A DNA stretch of 64,000 nucleotides, taken from assembly GCA_036676475.1 (NCBI GenBank), contig JAKFCU010000036.1, positions 124,001-188,000 of the forward strand. The letters run 5' to 3'. Positions within the stretch are counted from its first letter, which is position 1; every line of letters starts with the position of its first letter. The notes beneath the pieces were generated by a model. It was not told the DNA's origin, did not search any database, and saw only the letters and a program-made list of their open reading frames with translations. The stretch comes from LC029 sp036676475. GTDB taxonomy: Bacteria; Bacillota; Bacilli; Aneurinibacillales; RAOX-1. Positions 24,908-34,337 of this stretch are shown piece after piece. The position numbers and the translations under genes are program-made.

Positions 24908-26197
24908 ATGGGCATTTTAATAAAAAACGGTAGAGTCCTAGATGAGGGACAGCTCGTTTCCCGGGATTTGTTAATTATAGATGAAAAGATTGTGAAGATC
25001 GCTGAGGATATTCAGGAAGACGGACATAAAGAAATCGATGTGAAAGGAAAATTTGTCTCTGCAGGATTCATCGATATGCATGTGCACTTGCGTGAACCAG
25101 GCTTTGAGGCGAAAGAAACGATAGCCACTGGTACGGCCGCAGCGGCCAGAGGAGGCTTCACGGCTGTTGCTTGTATGCCTAATACGAAACCTGTCACGGA
25201 TCGCCCGGAGGTTGTCCGTTATATCAAAGAAAAGGCTCAAAAAGAAGGTGTAGTACGGGTCTTGCCCATAGGCAGCATCACGCTTAGAGAGCTGGGAGAT
25301 GAACTCACGGATATGGCGGCTTTAAAAGAAGCAGGAGCCATTGCAGTCTCAGATGATGGAGTCGGAGTACAAAGCAGCCTGATGATGAAGCAAGGGATGA
25401 AAAGAGCGGTTGAGCTAGGTTTGCCGGTGATTGCCCATTGTGAGGATGATTCCTTAGCTAAGGGAGGTTCTGTGCATGAAGGTGTCTTCTCGGCCAAACA
25501 TGGGATCAAAGGGATTCCGAATGAAGCAGAATCGATCCACGTTGCCCGGGATATTTTGTTGGCTGAAGCTACGGGTGTACACTATCATGTTTGTCATATT
25601 AGTGCAGAACAATCCGTTAGACATGTCCGCTATGCCAAAGAGCGTGGGCTTAAGGTCACCACGGAGGTTTGCCCGCACCATCTACTCTTAACGGACGAAG
25701 ATATTCCAGGACTAGATCCGATGTTTAAGATGAATCCGCCTTTGCGTTCTTCCAAGGATCGCCAAGCATTAATCGAGGGCTTAAAAGATGGCACCATCGA
25801 TATTATCGTAACGGACCACGCGCCTCATAGCGAAGAGGAAAAGAGACGTGGGATGGAATTGGCACCTTTTGGTATCGTAGGCTTGGAAACAGCCTTTCCA
25901 CTATTGTATACCCACCTTGTAGTAACCGGGGAATTCTCCCTAGAAGAAATCGTGGAAAAGATGACCAATAAGCCTGCTGAATTGTTTGGTCTGCCTTGGG
26001 GGCGACTAGCAGAAGGACAAATTGCGGATATCACCATTATAGATTTGGATACAGAACGACAAGTCAATCCAGAAGAATTTGCAAGTAAAGGGAAAAATAC
26101 ACCTTTTAAGAAGTGGAAATTAAAAGGTTGGCCGGTCATGACCATCGTGAATGGTTCTGTCGTGTGGAAACGCGATGAAGTCTTAAAGACGGTATAA
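24908..26197 (+). CDS. pyrC: Dihydroorotase
   Basis: A 429-residue type I zinc dihydroorotase, third step of UMP synthesis (carbamoyl-aspartate to dihydroorotate). Metal ligands His58 and His60 lie in DMHVHLREPG. CMPNTKP binds substrate and the catalytic Asp303 is in VTDHAPHS. ATG 24908 follows AGGAGGAG by six bases. It is the first structural gene after the attenuator. pyrB, which usually precedes it and encodes the enzyme supplying its substrate, is not in this window. Confidence 0.96.
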   Translation: MGILIKNGRVLDEGQLVSRDLLIIDEKIVKIAEDIQEDGHKEIDVKGKFVSAGFIDMHVHLREPGFEAKETIATGTAAAARGGFTAVACMPNTKPVTDRPEVVRYIKEKAQKEGVVRVLPIGSITLRELGDELTDMAALKEAGAIAVSDDGVGVQSSLMMKQGMKRAVELGLPVIAHCEDDSLAKGGSVHEGVFSAKHGIKGIPNEAESIHVARDILLAEATGVHYHVCHISAEQSVRHVRYAKERGLKVTTEVCPHHLLLTDEDIPGLDPMFKMNPPLRSSKDRQALIEGLKDGTIDIIVTDHAPHSEEEKRRGMELAPFGIVGLETAFPLLYTHLVVTGEFSLEEIVEKMTNKPAELFGLPWGRLAEGQIADITIIDLDTERQVNPEEFASKGKNTPFKKWKLKGWPVMTIVNGSVVWKRDEVLKTV

Positions 26198-26221
26198 CGA
26201 ACGAAAGTGAGGGTGAAATCG

Positions 26222-27322
26222 ATGATAGCAAGATTAATTTTAGAAGATGGAACGGTGTTTGTTGGAAAGTCCTTCGGGGCAGAGCGGGAGTCTTATGGGG
26301 AAGTCGTTTTTAATACAGGGATTACCGGTTACCAAGAGGTGTTATCTGATCCGTCCTACTGTGGGCAAATCGTAACCATGACTTATCCGCTGATTGGAAA
26401 TTACGGGATTAATCGCGATGATTTTGAATCGGTTCGACCTTTTATCCATGGCTTTGTTGTTCGAGAGCATTGTGAGTATCCTAGCAATTTTCGCAACCAG
26501 CAAACCCTTGACTCTCTCTTGAAGGAGTATGAAATCCCCGGCATCCATGATATCGATACCCGGATGCTGACGCGCAAAATTCGCCAGTTCGGAACGATGA
26601 AAGGCGTTATTACCACAGTAGATGCTCAAGTCGAAGAATTTTTGAGCAAGCTAAAAGCAGTTCCCAATATGACCAATCAAGTGTCCCTCGTATCCACTAA
26701 AAGCGTGTTTAGTTCACCAGGTCGTGGACCAAGAATTATTTTGGTCGACTTTGGTTCGAAACATGGAATCCTGCGCGAGCTTTCTAACCGAAACTGTGAT
26801 GTGATTGTGGTTCCTTATAATACAACGGCAAAAGAAATTGAGCGCCTTCGTCCGGATGGTATTCTTTTATCCAATGGACCGGGGGATCCCAAAGACGTAA
26901 CCGAAGCAGTACAGATGATTAAGGGAGTCCTAGGGAAGTATCCGTTGTTCGGGATTTGTTTGGGTCACCAATTGTTTGCTTTAGCTTGTGGAGCAGATAC
27001 CGAAAAGATGAAATTCGGTCACCGTGGCGGAAATCAGCCTGTAAAGGAATTGGATACCGATCGTACCTTTATTACTTCGCAAAACCACGGATATGCCGTG
27101 ACAACAGAATCATTAAAAGTCACGGATTTGGAAGTTTCCCACATTGCCATCAACGATAATACAGTAGAAGGATTAAAGCATAAAACCTATCCTGCTTTTT
27201 CCGTTCAGTATCATCCGGAAGCTGCACCAGGTCCATATGATTCCGGGTATTTATTTGATAATTTTTTAGAAATGGTTGCAGAGTTTAAGAAGGGGGTTCA
27301 TCCATATGCCGTTACTCGCTAA
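26222..27322 (+). CDS. pyrAA: Carbamoyl-phosphate synthase small subunit, pyrimidine type
   Basis: A 366-residue glutamine amidotransferase subunit (CarA). It hydrolyses glutamine and channels ammonia to the large subunit. The triad is Cys246 (GICLGHQ), His331 and Glu333 (QYHPEAAPGP). The N-terminal half is the CPSase small-chain domain with FNTGITGYQEVL. ATG 26222 was chosen because GTGAGGGTG precedes it; the GTG at 26207 is part of that site. It overlaps the start of pyrAB by 17 bases. Confidence 0.96.
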   Translation: MIARLILEDGTVFVGKSFGAERESYGEVVFNTGITGYQEVLSDPSYCGQIVTMTYPLIGNYGINRDDFESVRPFIHGFVVREHCEYPSNFRNQQTLDSLLKEYEIPGIHDIDTRMLTRKIRQFGTMKGVITTVDAQVEEFLSKLKAVPNMTNQVSLVSTKSVFSSPGRGPRIILVDFGSKHGILRELSNRNCDVIVVPYNTTAKEIERLRPDGILLSNGPGDPKDVTEAVQMIKGVLGKYPLFGICLGHQLFALACGADTEKMKFGHRGGNQPVKELDTDRTFITSQNHGYAVTTESLKVTDLEVSHIAINDNTVEGLKHKTYPAFSVQYHPEAAPGPYDSGYLFDNFLEMVAEFKKGVHPYAVTR

Positions 27323-30300
27323 TCTGAAAAAAGTTTTGGTGATTGGTTCCGGTCCCATTGTGATCGGGCAAGCAGCTGAGTTTGATTATGCCGGAACACA
27401 AGCTTGTCAAGCCTTAAAAGAAGAAGGGCTGGAAGTAGTGCTTATTAACAGCAATCCGGCCACGATCATGACGGATACAAATATGGCGGATAAGGTTTAC
27501 ATTGAGCCTCTGACCGTGGAGTTTGTCTCTCGCATCATCCGTCAGGAAAAGCCGGATGGTCTTCTTGCGACTCTAGGTGGACAAACCGGATTGAATTTGG
27601 CGAAGGAGCTAGCGGAATCGGGGATTTTGGATGAACAGGGTGTCAAGCTATTAGGGACAGACCTTGAAGCCATCAAGAAGGCGGAAGACCGGGATTTGTT
27701 CCGTGAATTGATGTTTGAGATTGGCGAGCCTGTACCGGATAGTGACATTATCCATACTGTAGATGAAGCTGTCGATTTTGCCAACCGCATTGGATATCCG
27801 ATTATCGTTCGTCCTGCCTATACACTAGGGGGAACGGGTGGCGGAATCGTCCAAGACGAGGAGAGTTTAAGGGAAATTGTAGCCAGCGGAATAAAGTACA
27901 GTCCTATCAATCAATGTCTGGTTGAAAGAAGTATTGCTGGAATGAAGGAAATTGAATATGAAGTAATGCGGGATGAAAAAGGCAATTCCATTGTCGTGTG
28001 TAATATGGAAAATGTCGATCCTGTGGGGATACATACTGGAGACAGTATCGTCGTAGCTCCTAGCCAAACTTTAAGTGATCGCGAATATCAAATGCTGCGA
28101 TCCGCCTCATTGAAGATCATCAATGCCCTTAACATTAAGGGTGGCTGTAATGTACAGCTTGCCTTAGATCCTTACAGCTTTGATTACTATATTATTGAGG
28201 TGAATCCAAGGGTTAGCCGTTCTTCTGCACTGGCCTCCAAGGCGACGGGTTACCCAATTGCCAAAATGGCGGCGAAGATTGCTATCGGATACACCTTAGA
28301 TGAATTGGAAAACCCGGTTACAAAGCGAACCTATGCTTGCTTTGAACCTTCTTTAGACTATATAGTGACCAAGATACCTAGATGGCCGTTTGACAAGTTT
28401 ATTTCCGCTAACCGCAAGCTTGGAACCCAGATGAAGGCTACGGGAGAGATCATGGCCATTGGCCGGACGTTTGAGGAATCCATGTTAAAGGCAGTACGCT
28501 CGCTAGAGATCGGGACGCACCATCTTGAACTTAAAGAGGCTGGGGATGTATCAGAAGAAGATCTCCAAAAACGGCTAGTAGCAGCTGATGACGAACGAAT
28601 CTTCTTAGTGATGGAAGCCATTCGCCGTGGTAAAACATTAGAAGAAATCCATGAATTAACAAAAATTGATCTCTTCTTCCTCGTTAAGTTGGAACGGATC
28701 GTATCATTTGAAAATAAATGTAAGACTGAAGTATTGGACAGACATCTTCTTCGGGATGTGAAACGACTTGGTTTCACGGATCGCAAGATTGCTGAACTTA
28801 CGGGCAAAACAGAAGAAGACATCCGTATTATGCGCAAGCAAGAGGGGCTATCTCCCGTCTATAAGATGGTCGATACTTGTGCAGCCGAATTTGAAGCAGC
28901 CACTCCTTACTACTATTCTACCTATGAGGAAGAAGATGAGCGGGAAGAAACGCAGAAGAAAAGTGTAATCGTATTGGGCTCCGGACCGATCCGCATCGGA
29001 CAAGGGATCGAATTCGATTATGCCACCGTCCATGCGGTTTGGGCGATCAAAGAAGTGGGTTATGAAGCGGTGATTATCAATAATAATCCTGAAACGGTTT
29101 CGACGGATTTTAATACTTCAGACCGACTCTACTTTGAACCGCTATTTATAGAAGATGTGATGAACATTATTGAAGCGGAAAAGCCGGAAGGTGTCATTGT
29201 GCAGTTTGGTGGTCAAACGGCCATTAATCTTGCGGATGCCCTGGTCAAGAATGGAGTTCGCATTTTAGGCTCCGATCTGGAAAGCATCGATACGGCAGAA
29301 GATCGCGAGAAATTTGAAAAATTGCTTAGAGAGTTGAAGGTTGCTCAACCGCTTGGCAAAACGGTGACTACCGTAGATGCTGCTGTAGTTACAGCTGAGG
29401 GGCTTGGCTACCCGGTCCTTGTCCGACCTTCCTATGTATTGGGTGGGCGAGCAATGGAGATTGTCTATAACGAGAAAGAATTACTTACTTATATGGAGCA
29501 GGCCGTTAAAATCAATCCTCAGCATCCCGTTCTCATCGACCGCTACATGCTGGGGCGTGAAGTAGAAGTAGATGCCATTTGTGATGGCAAGGACGTTCTT
29601 ATACCAGGTATTATGGAGCATATTGAGCGGGCTGGCGTACACTCTGGGGACTCCATTGCGGTATATCCCCCGCAGAGCATTAGTCCGGAATGCAAGGAGC
29701 AAATCATTGAGATTACCACGAAGATCGCATTAGGGTTGAAGGTAAAAGGATTAGTGAATATCCAATTTGTGCTTCATGAGGATCAGGTATATGTGATTGA
29801 AGTTAATCCGCGGGCATCCCGAACGGTTCCCTTCCTCAGTAAGGTAACGGGAATTCCGATGGCTAATTTAGCAACCAAAGTCATCCTGGGTCATTCCATT
29901 CGTGAAGAGGGCTTTCAGCCGGGATATCATCCTGAAGCTGAGCATATCTCGGTCAAAGTGCCTGTGTTCTCTTTCGCAAAGCTTCGCCGGGTCGATATTA
30001 CACTGGGGCCAGAAATGAAGTCAACGGGAGAAGTCATGGGTCGTGACAAAAACTTGTCCAAAGCGCTTTATAAAGGACTGGTTGGCTCTGGAATGAACAT
30101 CCCGGTTCACGGTTCCGTACTGGTTACGGTTGCTGATAAGGATAAAGAGGAAGCCATGGATATTATTCGCGGGTTCTACGAGCTTGGCTTTAAGCTGTTG
30201 GCGACAAGCGGTACGGCCTCTTATTTGGAAGGCGCAGGAATGAAGGTAACAACGGTCAATAAGGTCAGAGAAGGATCTCCTAATCTGTTGGATATGATCC

Positions 30301-30524
30301 GCAATGGAGAGGCAAGCATTATCATCAATACCTTAACCAAGGGCAAAACCCCTGAGCGTGATGGATTCCGCATTCGCCGGGAAGCTGTAGAGAATGGGGT
30401 CGTTTGCTTAACCTCTCTGGACACGGCAAGAGCCTTGATGCACGTAATCGAAACGATTACCTTTGGCACGGAATCCATGCCTGCTTTTTTAAAGCCAAAG
30501 CAGGAGGCTGTATTGCATGGATAA
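27306..30524 (+). CDS. pyrAB: Carbamoyl-phosphate synthase large subunit, pyrimidine type
   Basis: A 1072-residue CarB, nearly the length of B. subtilis PyrAB (1071). It has two homologous ATP-grasp halves, each opening with a nucleotide loop (VIGSGPIVIGQAAEFDYAG near the start and VLGSGPIRIGQGIEFDYA near 560). A C-terminal methylglyoxal-synthase-like allosteric domain (about 935-1060) probably binds UMP and PRPP. ATG 27306 lies inside the end of pyrAA, 10 bases after AAGGGGG; an in-frame ATG at 27276 lacks a ribosome site. It overlaps pyrK by eight bases. Confidence 0.97.
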   Translation: MPLLANLKKVLVIGSGPIVIGQAAEFDYAGTQACQALKEEGLEVVLINSNPATIMTDTNMADKVYIEPLTVEFVSRIIRQEKPDGLLATLGGQTGLNLAKELAESGILDEQGVKLLGTDLEAIKKAEDRDLFRELMFEIGEPVPDSDIIHTVDEAVDFANRIGYPIIVRPAYTLGGTGGGIVQDEESLREIVASGIKYSPINQCLVERSIAGMKEIEYEVMRDEKGNSIVVCNMENVDPVGIHTGDSIVVAPSQTLSDREYQMLRSASLKIINALNIKGGCNVQLALDPYSFDYYIIEVNPRVSRSSALASKATGYPIAKMAAKIAIGYTLDELENPVTKRTYACFEPSLDYIVTKIPRWPFDKFISANRKLGTQMKATGEIMAIGRTFEESMLKAVRSLEIGTHHLELKEAGDVSEEDLQKRLVAADDERIFLVMEAIRRGKTLEEIHELTKIDLFFLVKLERIVSFENKCKTEVLDRHLLRDVKRLGFTDRKIAELTGKTEEDIRIMRKQEGLSPVYKMVDTCAAEFEAATPYYYSTYEEEDEREETQKKSVIVLGSGPIRIGQGIEFDYATVHAVWAIKEVGYEAVIINNNPETVSTDFNTSDRLYFEPLFIEDVMNIIEAEKPEGVIVQFGGQTAINLADALVKNGVRILGSDLESIDTAEDREKFEKLLRELKVAQPLGKTVTTVDAAVVTAEGLGYPVLVRPSYVLGGRAMEIVYNEKELLTYMEQAVKINPQHPVLIDRYMLGREVEVDAICDGKDVLIPGIMEHIERAGVHSGDSIAVYPPQSISPECKEQIIEITTKIALGLKVKGLVNIQFVLHEDQVYVIEVNPRASRTVPFLSKVTGIPMANLATKVILGHSIREEGFQPGYHPEAEHISVKVPVFSFAKLRRVDITLGPEMKSTGEVMGRDKNLSKALYKGLVGSGMNIPVHGSVLVTVADKDKEEAMDIIRGFYELGFKLLATSGTASYLEGAGMKVTTVNKVREGSPNLLDMIRNGEASIIINTLTKGKTPERDGFRIRREAVENGVVCLTSLDTARALMHVIETITFGTESMPAFLKPKQEAVLHG

Positions 30525-31311
30525 GGGCATCCTTCAAGTGATGAGTAATGAACCTGTAGCCGATCGGGTTTTCCGCATGCGGCTTCAGGGCGATTTGGTA
30601 AAAAAAATGGATTCGTCAGGTCAGTTTCTTCATGTTAAATGCGGTTCTGGGATTGACCCTTTATTGAGAAGGCCAATCAGCATTTGCGATGTGAATAGGG
30701 AACAGGGAATTCTAGATATGATTTATCGTATCGAAGGCACAGGAACAAAAATGTTGAGTGAAGCTGTACCAGGGATGGAGATTGATGTTCTTGGTCCGCT
30801 TGGGACAGGCTTTCCCATCAAACATCGGAAAAAAGGGGAACATGCATTATTGATTGGGGGAGGAGTAGGGGTTCCCCCCCTTCTTTATCTGGCCAAACAA
30901 CTGGTGAAAATGGGTATTCGGGTGACGAGTATCATCGGATTCGGCACAGCCAATCAGGTGTTTTTAGAAGAAGAGCTCGGTAGATGCGGGGAGGTCCATG
31001 TAATCACCATCGATGGTTCAAAGGGACATCAAGGATTGGTGACGGACTTATTAAATGAAGAATACGGTTTGGATAACTCATCGTGGGATGTTCTCTATTC
31101 CTGTGGGCCAATGCCTATGCTAAAGGCTCTCCAAGATCGATATAAAGAAACGGAAAAAGAAGGGTACTTATCTTTAGAGCAACGTATGGCCTGCGGTGTA
31201 GGTGCCTGTCTTGCCTGTATTTGCCCTACAGTCGAGGAGGCAGATAAGTCTTATTATAAGATTTGCACTGATGGCCCGGTTTTTGATTTAAGGAAGGTGG
31301 TGCTGTCATGA
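30517..31311 (+). CDS. pyrK: Dihydroorotate dehydrogenase electron transfer subunit
   Basis: A 264-residue FAD and [2Fe-2S] protein that passes electrons from PyrD to NAD. An N-terminal FAD-binding barrel (with RRPISICDV near 51-59) and an NAD-binding domain (LIGGGVGVPPLLYLA) precede the C-terminal iron-sulfur cluster ligands Cys226, Cys231, Cys234 and Cys250. It overlaps pyrAB by eight bases and pyrD by four, so expression is tightly coupled. Its presence marks PyrD as the type 1B, NAD-dependent enzyme. Confidence 0.95.
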   Translation: MDKGILQVMSNEPVADRVFRMRLQGDLVKKMDSSGQFLHVKCGSGIDPLLRRPISICDVNREQGILDMIYRIEGTGTKMLSEAVPGMEIDVLGPLGTGFPIKHRKKGEHALLIGGGVGVPPLLYLAKQLVKMGIRVTSIIGFGTANQVFLEEELGRCGEVHVITIDGSKGHQGLVTDLLNEEYGLDNSSWDVLYSCGPMPMLKALQDRYKETEKEGYLSLEQRMACGVGACLACICPTVEEADKSYYKICTDGPVFDLRKVVLS

Positions 31312-32228
31312 CATCTTCTCGTTTAGAAGTAAACATCGCCGGGATGAGAATGAAAAATCCGGTTATGCCCGCATCCGGGTGTTTTGGATTTGGTAAAGAG
31401 TATGCCAAGTTCTATGATTTGGGGTTACTGGGGGCCATTGCGGTAAAGGCTACCACAAGAGAGATGAGAATGGGCAACCCGACTCCTCGTGTGGCTGAAA
31501 CCCCAGGAGGAATGCTCAATGCGATTGGACTTCAGAATCCAGGCTTGGATCAAGTGTTGGCTGAAGAGCTCCCGTGGCTAGAACGATATGATCTTCCTGT
31601 GGTTGTGAATATTGCCGGGACGACAACAGAAGATTATATAGAAGTAGCTGAACGTATATCGAAAGCATCTAATGTGGCTGCTATTGAGTTGAACATTTCC
31701 TGTCCAAATGTGAAGTGCGGGGGTATTACCTTTGGAACAGATCCCGTGATTGCCGCAGAGCTAACCAAGGAAATCAAGCGGGTCAGCCAAGTTCCTGTCT
31801 TCGTTAAATTGTCTCCGAATGTCACGGATATTGTCTCCATTGCCAAAGCCGTTGAAGAAGCGGGTGCGGACGGTTTAAGCATGATCAATACTTTGTTGGG
31901 GATGAGAATTGACCTGCGAACCAGAAAGCCGATTTTGGCAAACCAAGTTGGGGGTCTCTCAGGTCCTGCGATTAAGCCAGTGGCGATCAGGATGATCTGG
32001 CAGGTTAGTCAACAAGTCCAGATTCCGATTATCGGGATGGGCGGAATTCAAACCGCGGAAGATGTAATCGAGTACTTTTTAGCCGGGGCCTCTGCGGTTG
32101 CGGTAGGAACAGCTAATTTTGTTGACCCTTATGCCTGCCCGACCATCATTGACGAGTTGGAGTCGTGGTTAGACCGGATGGGCGTGGATTCCATTACGGA
32201 GTTAACCGGAGTGGGGTGGAAAGGATGA
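31308..32228 (+). CDS. pyrD: Dihydroorotate dehydrogenase, catalytic subunit (type 1B)
   Basis: A 306-residue FMN TIM-barrel enzyme that oxidises dihydroorotate to orotate. The catalytic base is Cys132 in ELNISCPNVKCGG, typical of class 1 enzymes. FMN-phosphate contacts lie in IGMGGIQTAEDVIEYFLAGA. ATG 31308 overlaps the pyrK stop (ATGA) and follows AAGGTGG. The enzyme acts as a heterotetramer with PyrK in the cytoplasm. Confidence 0.97.
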   Translation: MTSSRLEVNIAGMRMKNPVMPASGCFGFGKEYAKFYDLGLLGAIAVKATTREMRMGNPTPRVAETPGGMLNAIGLQNPGLDQVLAEELPWLERYDLPVVVNIAGTTTEDYIEVAERISKASNVAAIELNISCPNVKCGGITFGTDPVIAAELTKEIKRVSQVPVFVKLSPNVTDIVSIAKAVEEAGADGLSMINTLLGMRIDLRTRKPILANQVGGLSGPAIKPVAIRMIWQVSQQVQIPIIGMGGIQTAEDVIEYFLAGASAVAVGTANFVDPYACPTIIDELESWLDRMGVDSITELTGVGWKG

Positions 32229-32944
32229 ATATAAGGGAACGAATCATCATAGCCCTTGATTTTGCCAGCGGAAAAGAAGCATTATCTTGCGCGGATTCTT
32301 TAGTTGGTGCTGCATCCTATGTCAAGGTAGGGATGCAGCTCTACTATGCGGCAGGACCTAACATAGTAGATGAGCTAAAGAAGAGGGGCTTCAAAATTTT
32401 TGTTGATTTGAAAGTGCATGATATACCGAATACCGCCAAAGGAGCTATGCAAAGCTTAGCTGCTTTGGGAGTAGATATGGTGAATGTTCATGTGGCTGGT
32501 GGAAAAGAAATGATGATGGCGGCTAAGGAAGGACTGGAAAAGGGGGCTGTTCATGGTGTGAAACCCCTCTTGATTGGGGTGACTCAATTAACCAGTACGA
32601 CACAGGACGTCATGAATCATGAATTAGGCATTCCGGGTTCGTTATCCGAATGTGTTAGAAATTATGCGCTCCTTACCAAAGAATCAGGATTGGATGGAGT
32701 CGTTGCATCCCCGTTGGAAGTAGAGTTAATCAAACAAGCATGCGGAGAAGACTTCATAACGGTCACACCGGGCATTCGTCCGCTTGGTTCGGATGCAGGA
32801 GATCAAAAGCGGATTACTACACCTGATCAAGCCTTTTCTATGGGATCGGATTACATAGTCATCGGTCGGCCGGTGACGAAGGCACAGAACCCGGCGATCG
32901 CCATGCAGGACATAATCGGAAGTATAGGGGAGAGATCACATTGA
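32225..32944 (+). CDS. pyrF: Orotidine-5'-phosphate decarboxylase
   Basis: A 239-residue TIM-barrel decarboxylase that makes UMP from OMP. The catalytic cluster is Asp61, Lys63 and Asp66 in VDLKVHDIPNT. TPGIRPLGSDAGDQKRI is the phosphate-gripping region. ATG 32225 overlaps the pyrD stop by four bases (ATGA) and gives the normal N-terminus; an in-frame ATG at 32165 would add 20 residues inside pyrD. pyrE overlaps its stop. Confidence 0.97.
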   Translation: MNIRERIIIALDFASGKEALSCADSLVGAASYVKVGMQLYYAAGPNIVDELKKRGFKIFVDLKVHDIPNTAKGAMQSLAALGVDMVNVHVAGGKEMMMAAKEGLEKGAVHGVKPLLIGVTQLTSTTQDVMNHELGIPGSLSECVRNYALLTKESGLDGVVASPLEVELIKQACGEDFITVTPGIRPLGSDAGDQKRITTPDQAFSMGSDYIVIGRPVTKAQNPAIAMQDIIGSIGERSH

Positions 32945-33585
32945 ACCAACGAGCAAAAAAAGTGGCGGAACAACTGCTATCGATTGGAGCTGTACACCTT
33001 CGCCCTGAACAGCCTTTTACATGGACCTCAGGTTTAAGGTCACCGATTTATTGCGATAATCGAATGACGATGTCGTATCCGGAGGTACGCCGGTTTATTG
33101 CCGAATCCTTCGCCGACACGATACGTGAAAAATATCCAACGGCTGATGTCATTGCCGGAACAGCAACTGCAGGGATTCCACATGCTGCTTGGGTTTCGGA
33201 TCTGCTTGAGTTGCCTATGATTTATGTTCGGGATAAGGCGAAAGGACATGGCCGAAATAATCAAATTGAAGGAGTCCTTCGCGAAGGCCAGCAAGTCGTT
33301 GTGATCGAAGATCTCATCTCCACAGGCGGAAGCTCGATTAAAGCGGCGGATGCCGTGGTGGCCGCAGGAGGTAAGGTATTGGGAGTCGTTGCGATCTTCT
33401 CTTATCAATTTGAAAAAGCAGAGAATGCCTTCACCAAAGCAGGTTATGCATTTGAAACCTTGAGCCATTATACCGCTTTATTAGAACAAGCAAGGGAACA
33501 GGGCATCCTCAAGGATGAGCAGATGGACGAGCTGTCAGCTTGGCGGGTAAATCCCGATGAGTATACGCAAAAATGGAATGGGTAG
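32941..33585 (+). CDS. pyrE: Orotate phosphoribosyltransferase
   Basis: A 214-residue type I phosphoribosyltransferase joining orotate to PRPP. The PRPP loop VVVIEDLISTGGSSIKA is clear, and the flexible catalytic loop has RDKAKGHGRNNQIEG. The start is TTG at 32941, overlapping the pyrF stop by four bases (TTGA). As last gene of the pyr operon its order matches B. subtilis. A small ORF with its own ribosome site follows before a terminator. Confidence 0.96.
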   Translation: MNQRAKKVAEQLLSIGAVHLRPEQPFTWTSGLRSPIYCDNRMTMSYPEVRRFIAESFADTIREKYPTADVIAGTATAGIPHAAWVSDLLELPMIYVRDKAKGHGRNNQIEGVLREGQQVVVIEDLISTGGSSIKAADAVVAAGGKVLGVVAIFSYQFEKAENAFTKAGYAFETLSHYTALLEQAREQGILKDEQMDELSAWRVNPDEYTQKWNG

Positions 33586-33638
33586 TTCTACTTTCGGGCA
33601 AAGTATAGGTAATACTTTGTTTAAAAGGAGAGATCTTA

Positions 33639-33782
33639 GTGAAACAAAAAAAAGTAACTACTGAAGGCTCTTATCAGGATATGGAGCAGGTAACGAACTT
33701 AGATCAGGCAACCATTCAGGGAGCTATTGATATTGTGGAGAAAGCAGCAAATATTGAAGTGGAAGTACCTGAGGAGAAGTAA
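33639..33782 (+). CDS. Small unknown protein, 47 residues
   Basis: GTG start at 33639 seven bases after AAAGGAGAG, stop TAA at 33780-33782, followed by a perfect terminator. The product is acidic and soluble, with the likely helix NLDQATIQGAIDIVEKAANI and an end VEVPEEK. No signal, membrane segment, cysteine or known motif is visible and I do not recognise the family. The good ribosome site, position between pyrE and the terminator, and helical character argue that it is translated. The role is unknown. Confidence 0.6.
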   Translation: MKQKKVTTEGSYQDMEQVTNLDQATIQGAIDIVEKAANIEVEVPEEK

Positions 33783-33794
33783 AGAGCTGTAGCT

Positions 33795-33840
33795 TGAACA
33801 AAGCAAAAACCCGGTGAGTACCGGGTTTTTGCTTTGTTCA
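33795..33840 (+). terminator. Strong terminator of the pyr operon
   Basis: TGAACAAAGCAAAAACCCGG and its exact complement flank the loop region around GAGT. The stem is about 21 bp with T-runs on both strands, so it could work in both directions. Confidence 0.9.
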
Positions 33841-33909
33841 GATTGTATTTCCGTCTTAGTGTATGATAAAATGGAAACAATAATAGTGCTGGTACATCAA
33901 TCGACACCC

Positions 33910-33959
33910 GAAAAGTAAGACCTCCAAGCTGCGATGCTCAAGGGGGTCTTACTTTTTTT
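33910..33959 (+). terminator. Second terminator-like hairpin
   Basis: AAAAGTAAGACC and GGTCTTACTTTTTT pair around a 22-base loop and end in seven T residues. It has no obvious gene in front of it, so it may be a relic of a lost gene or a small RNA end. Confidence 0.65.
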
Positions 33960-34298
33960 GTTCCGCCAGCAAGGTGATAACAATTTATCAGCGTTCGCCA
34001 ATATTTGCTCGATATCGTGGTACTTTTCGCTGATATCTATTCGATTTTCGCTGATATTTTCCCAGATTAGGAATTTGAGGCTTTCTGATGAATCCTTTTG
34101 TAAGATAAAGTGAAGAGAAATATGTTTATGGTTCAAAAAAACAAAAAAATTTAGCAATAATAAAATAATTAGAAGGTCTTTGATCAAAACCATTAATTAC
34201 ATGTAAAATATAGAAGTGAAAATCAGTCAAAATCTAAAAAAACGGAGAAATCTCCTTCAATTGAATTCAATTCAATTCAACTCAAAGAGTAGCTAGGA
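33960..34298 (+). other. Gene-free AT-rich stretch
   Basis: No supported gene. It holds near-repeats of TTTTCGCTGATAT (near 34024 and 34054) and a run built from ATTCA units (34258-34284). A possible -10 TATAAT at 34299-34304, with TTCAAC 17 bases upstream, may serve the next gene; the -35 is poor. Confidence 0.4.
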
Positions 34299-34337
34299 TA
34301 TAATATGATCATAACACTTGTGCGAGGTGAAATGGTA

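Noticed and set aside
28358..28837. 159-residue minus-strand ORF in pyrAB
   Set aside because: Antisense shadow of a strongly conserved gene, serine/arginine-rich with no ribosome site.
33897..34193. 98-residue minus-strand ORF
   Set aside because: It spans the orphan hairpin and AT-rich gap, has low-complexity composition and no family resemblance.
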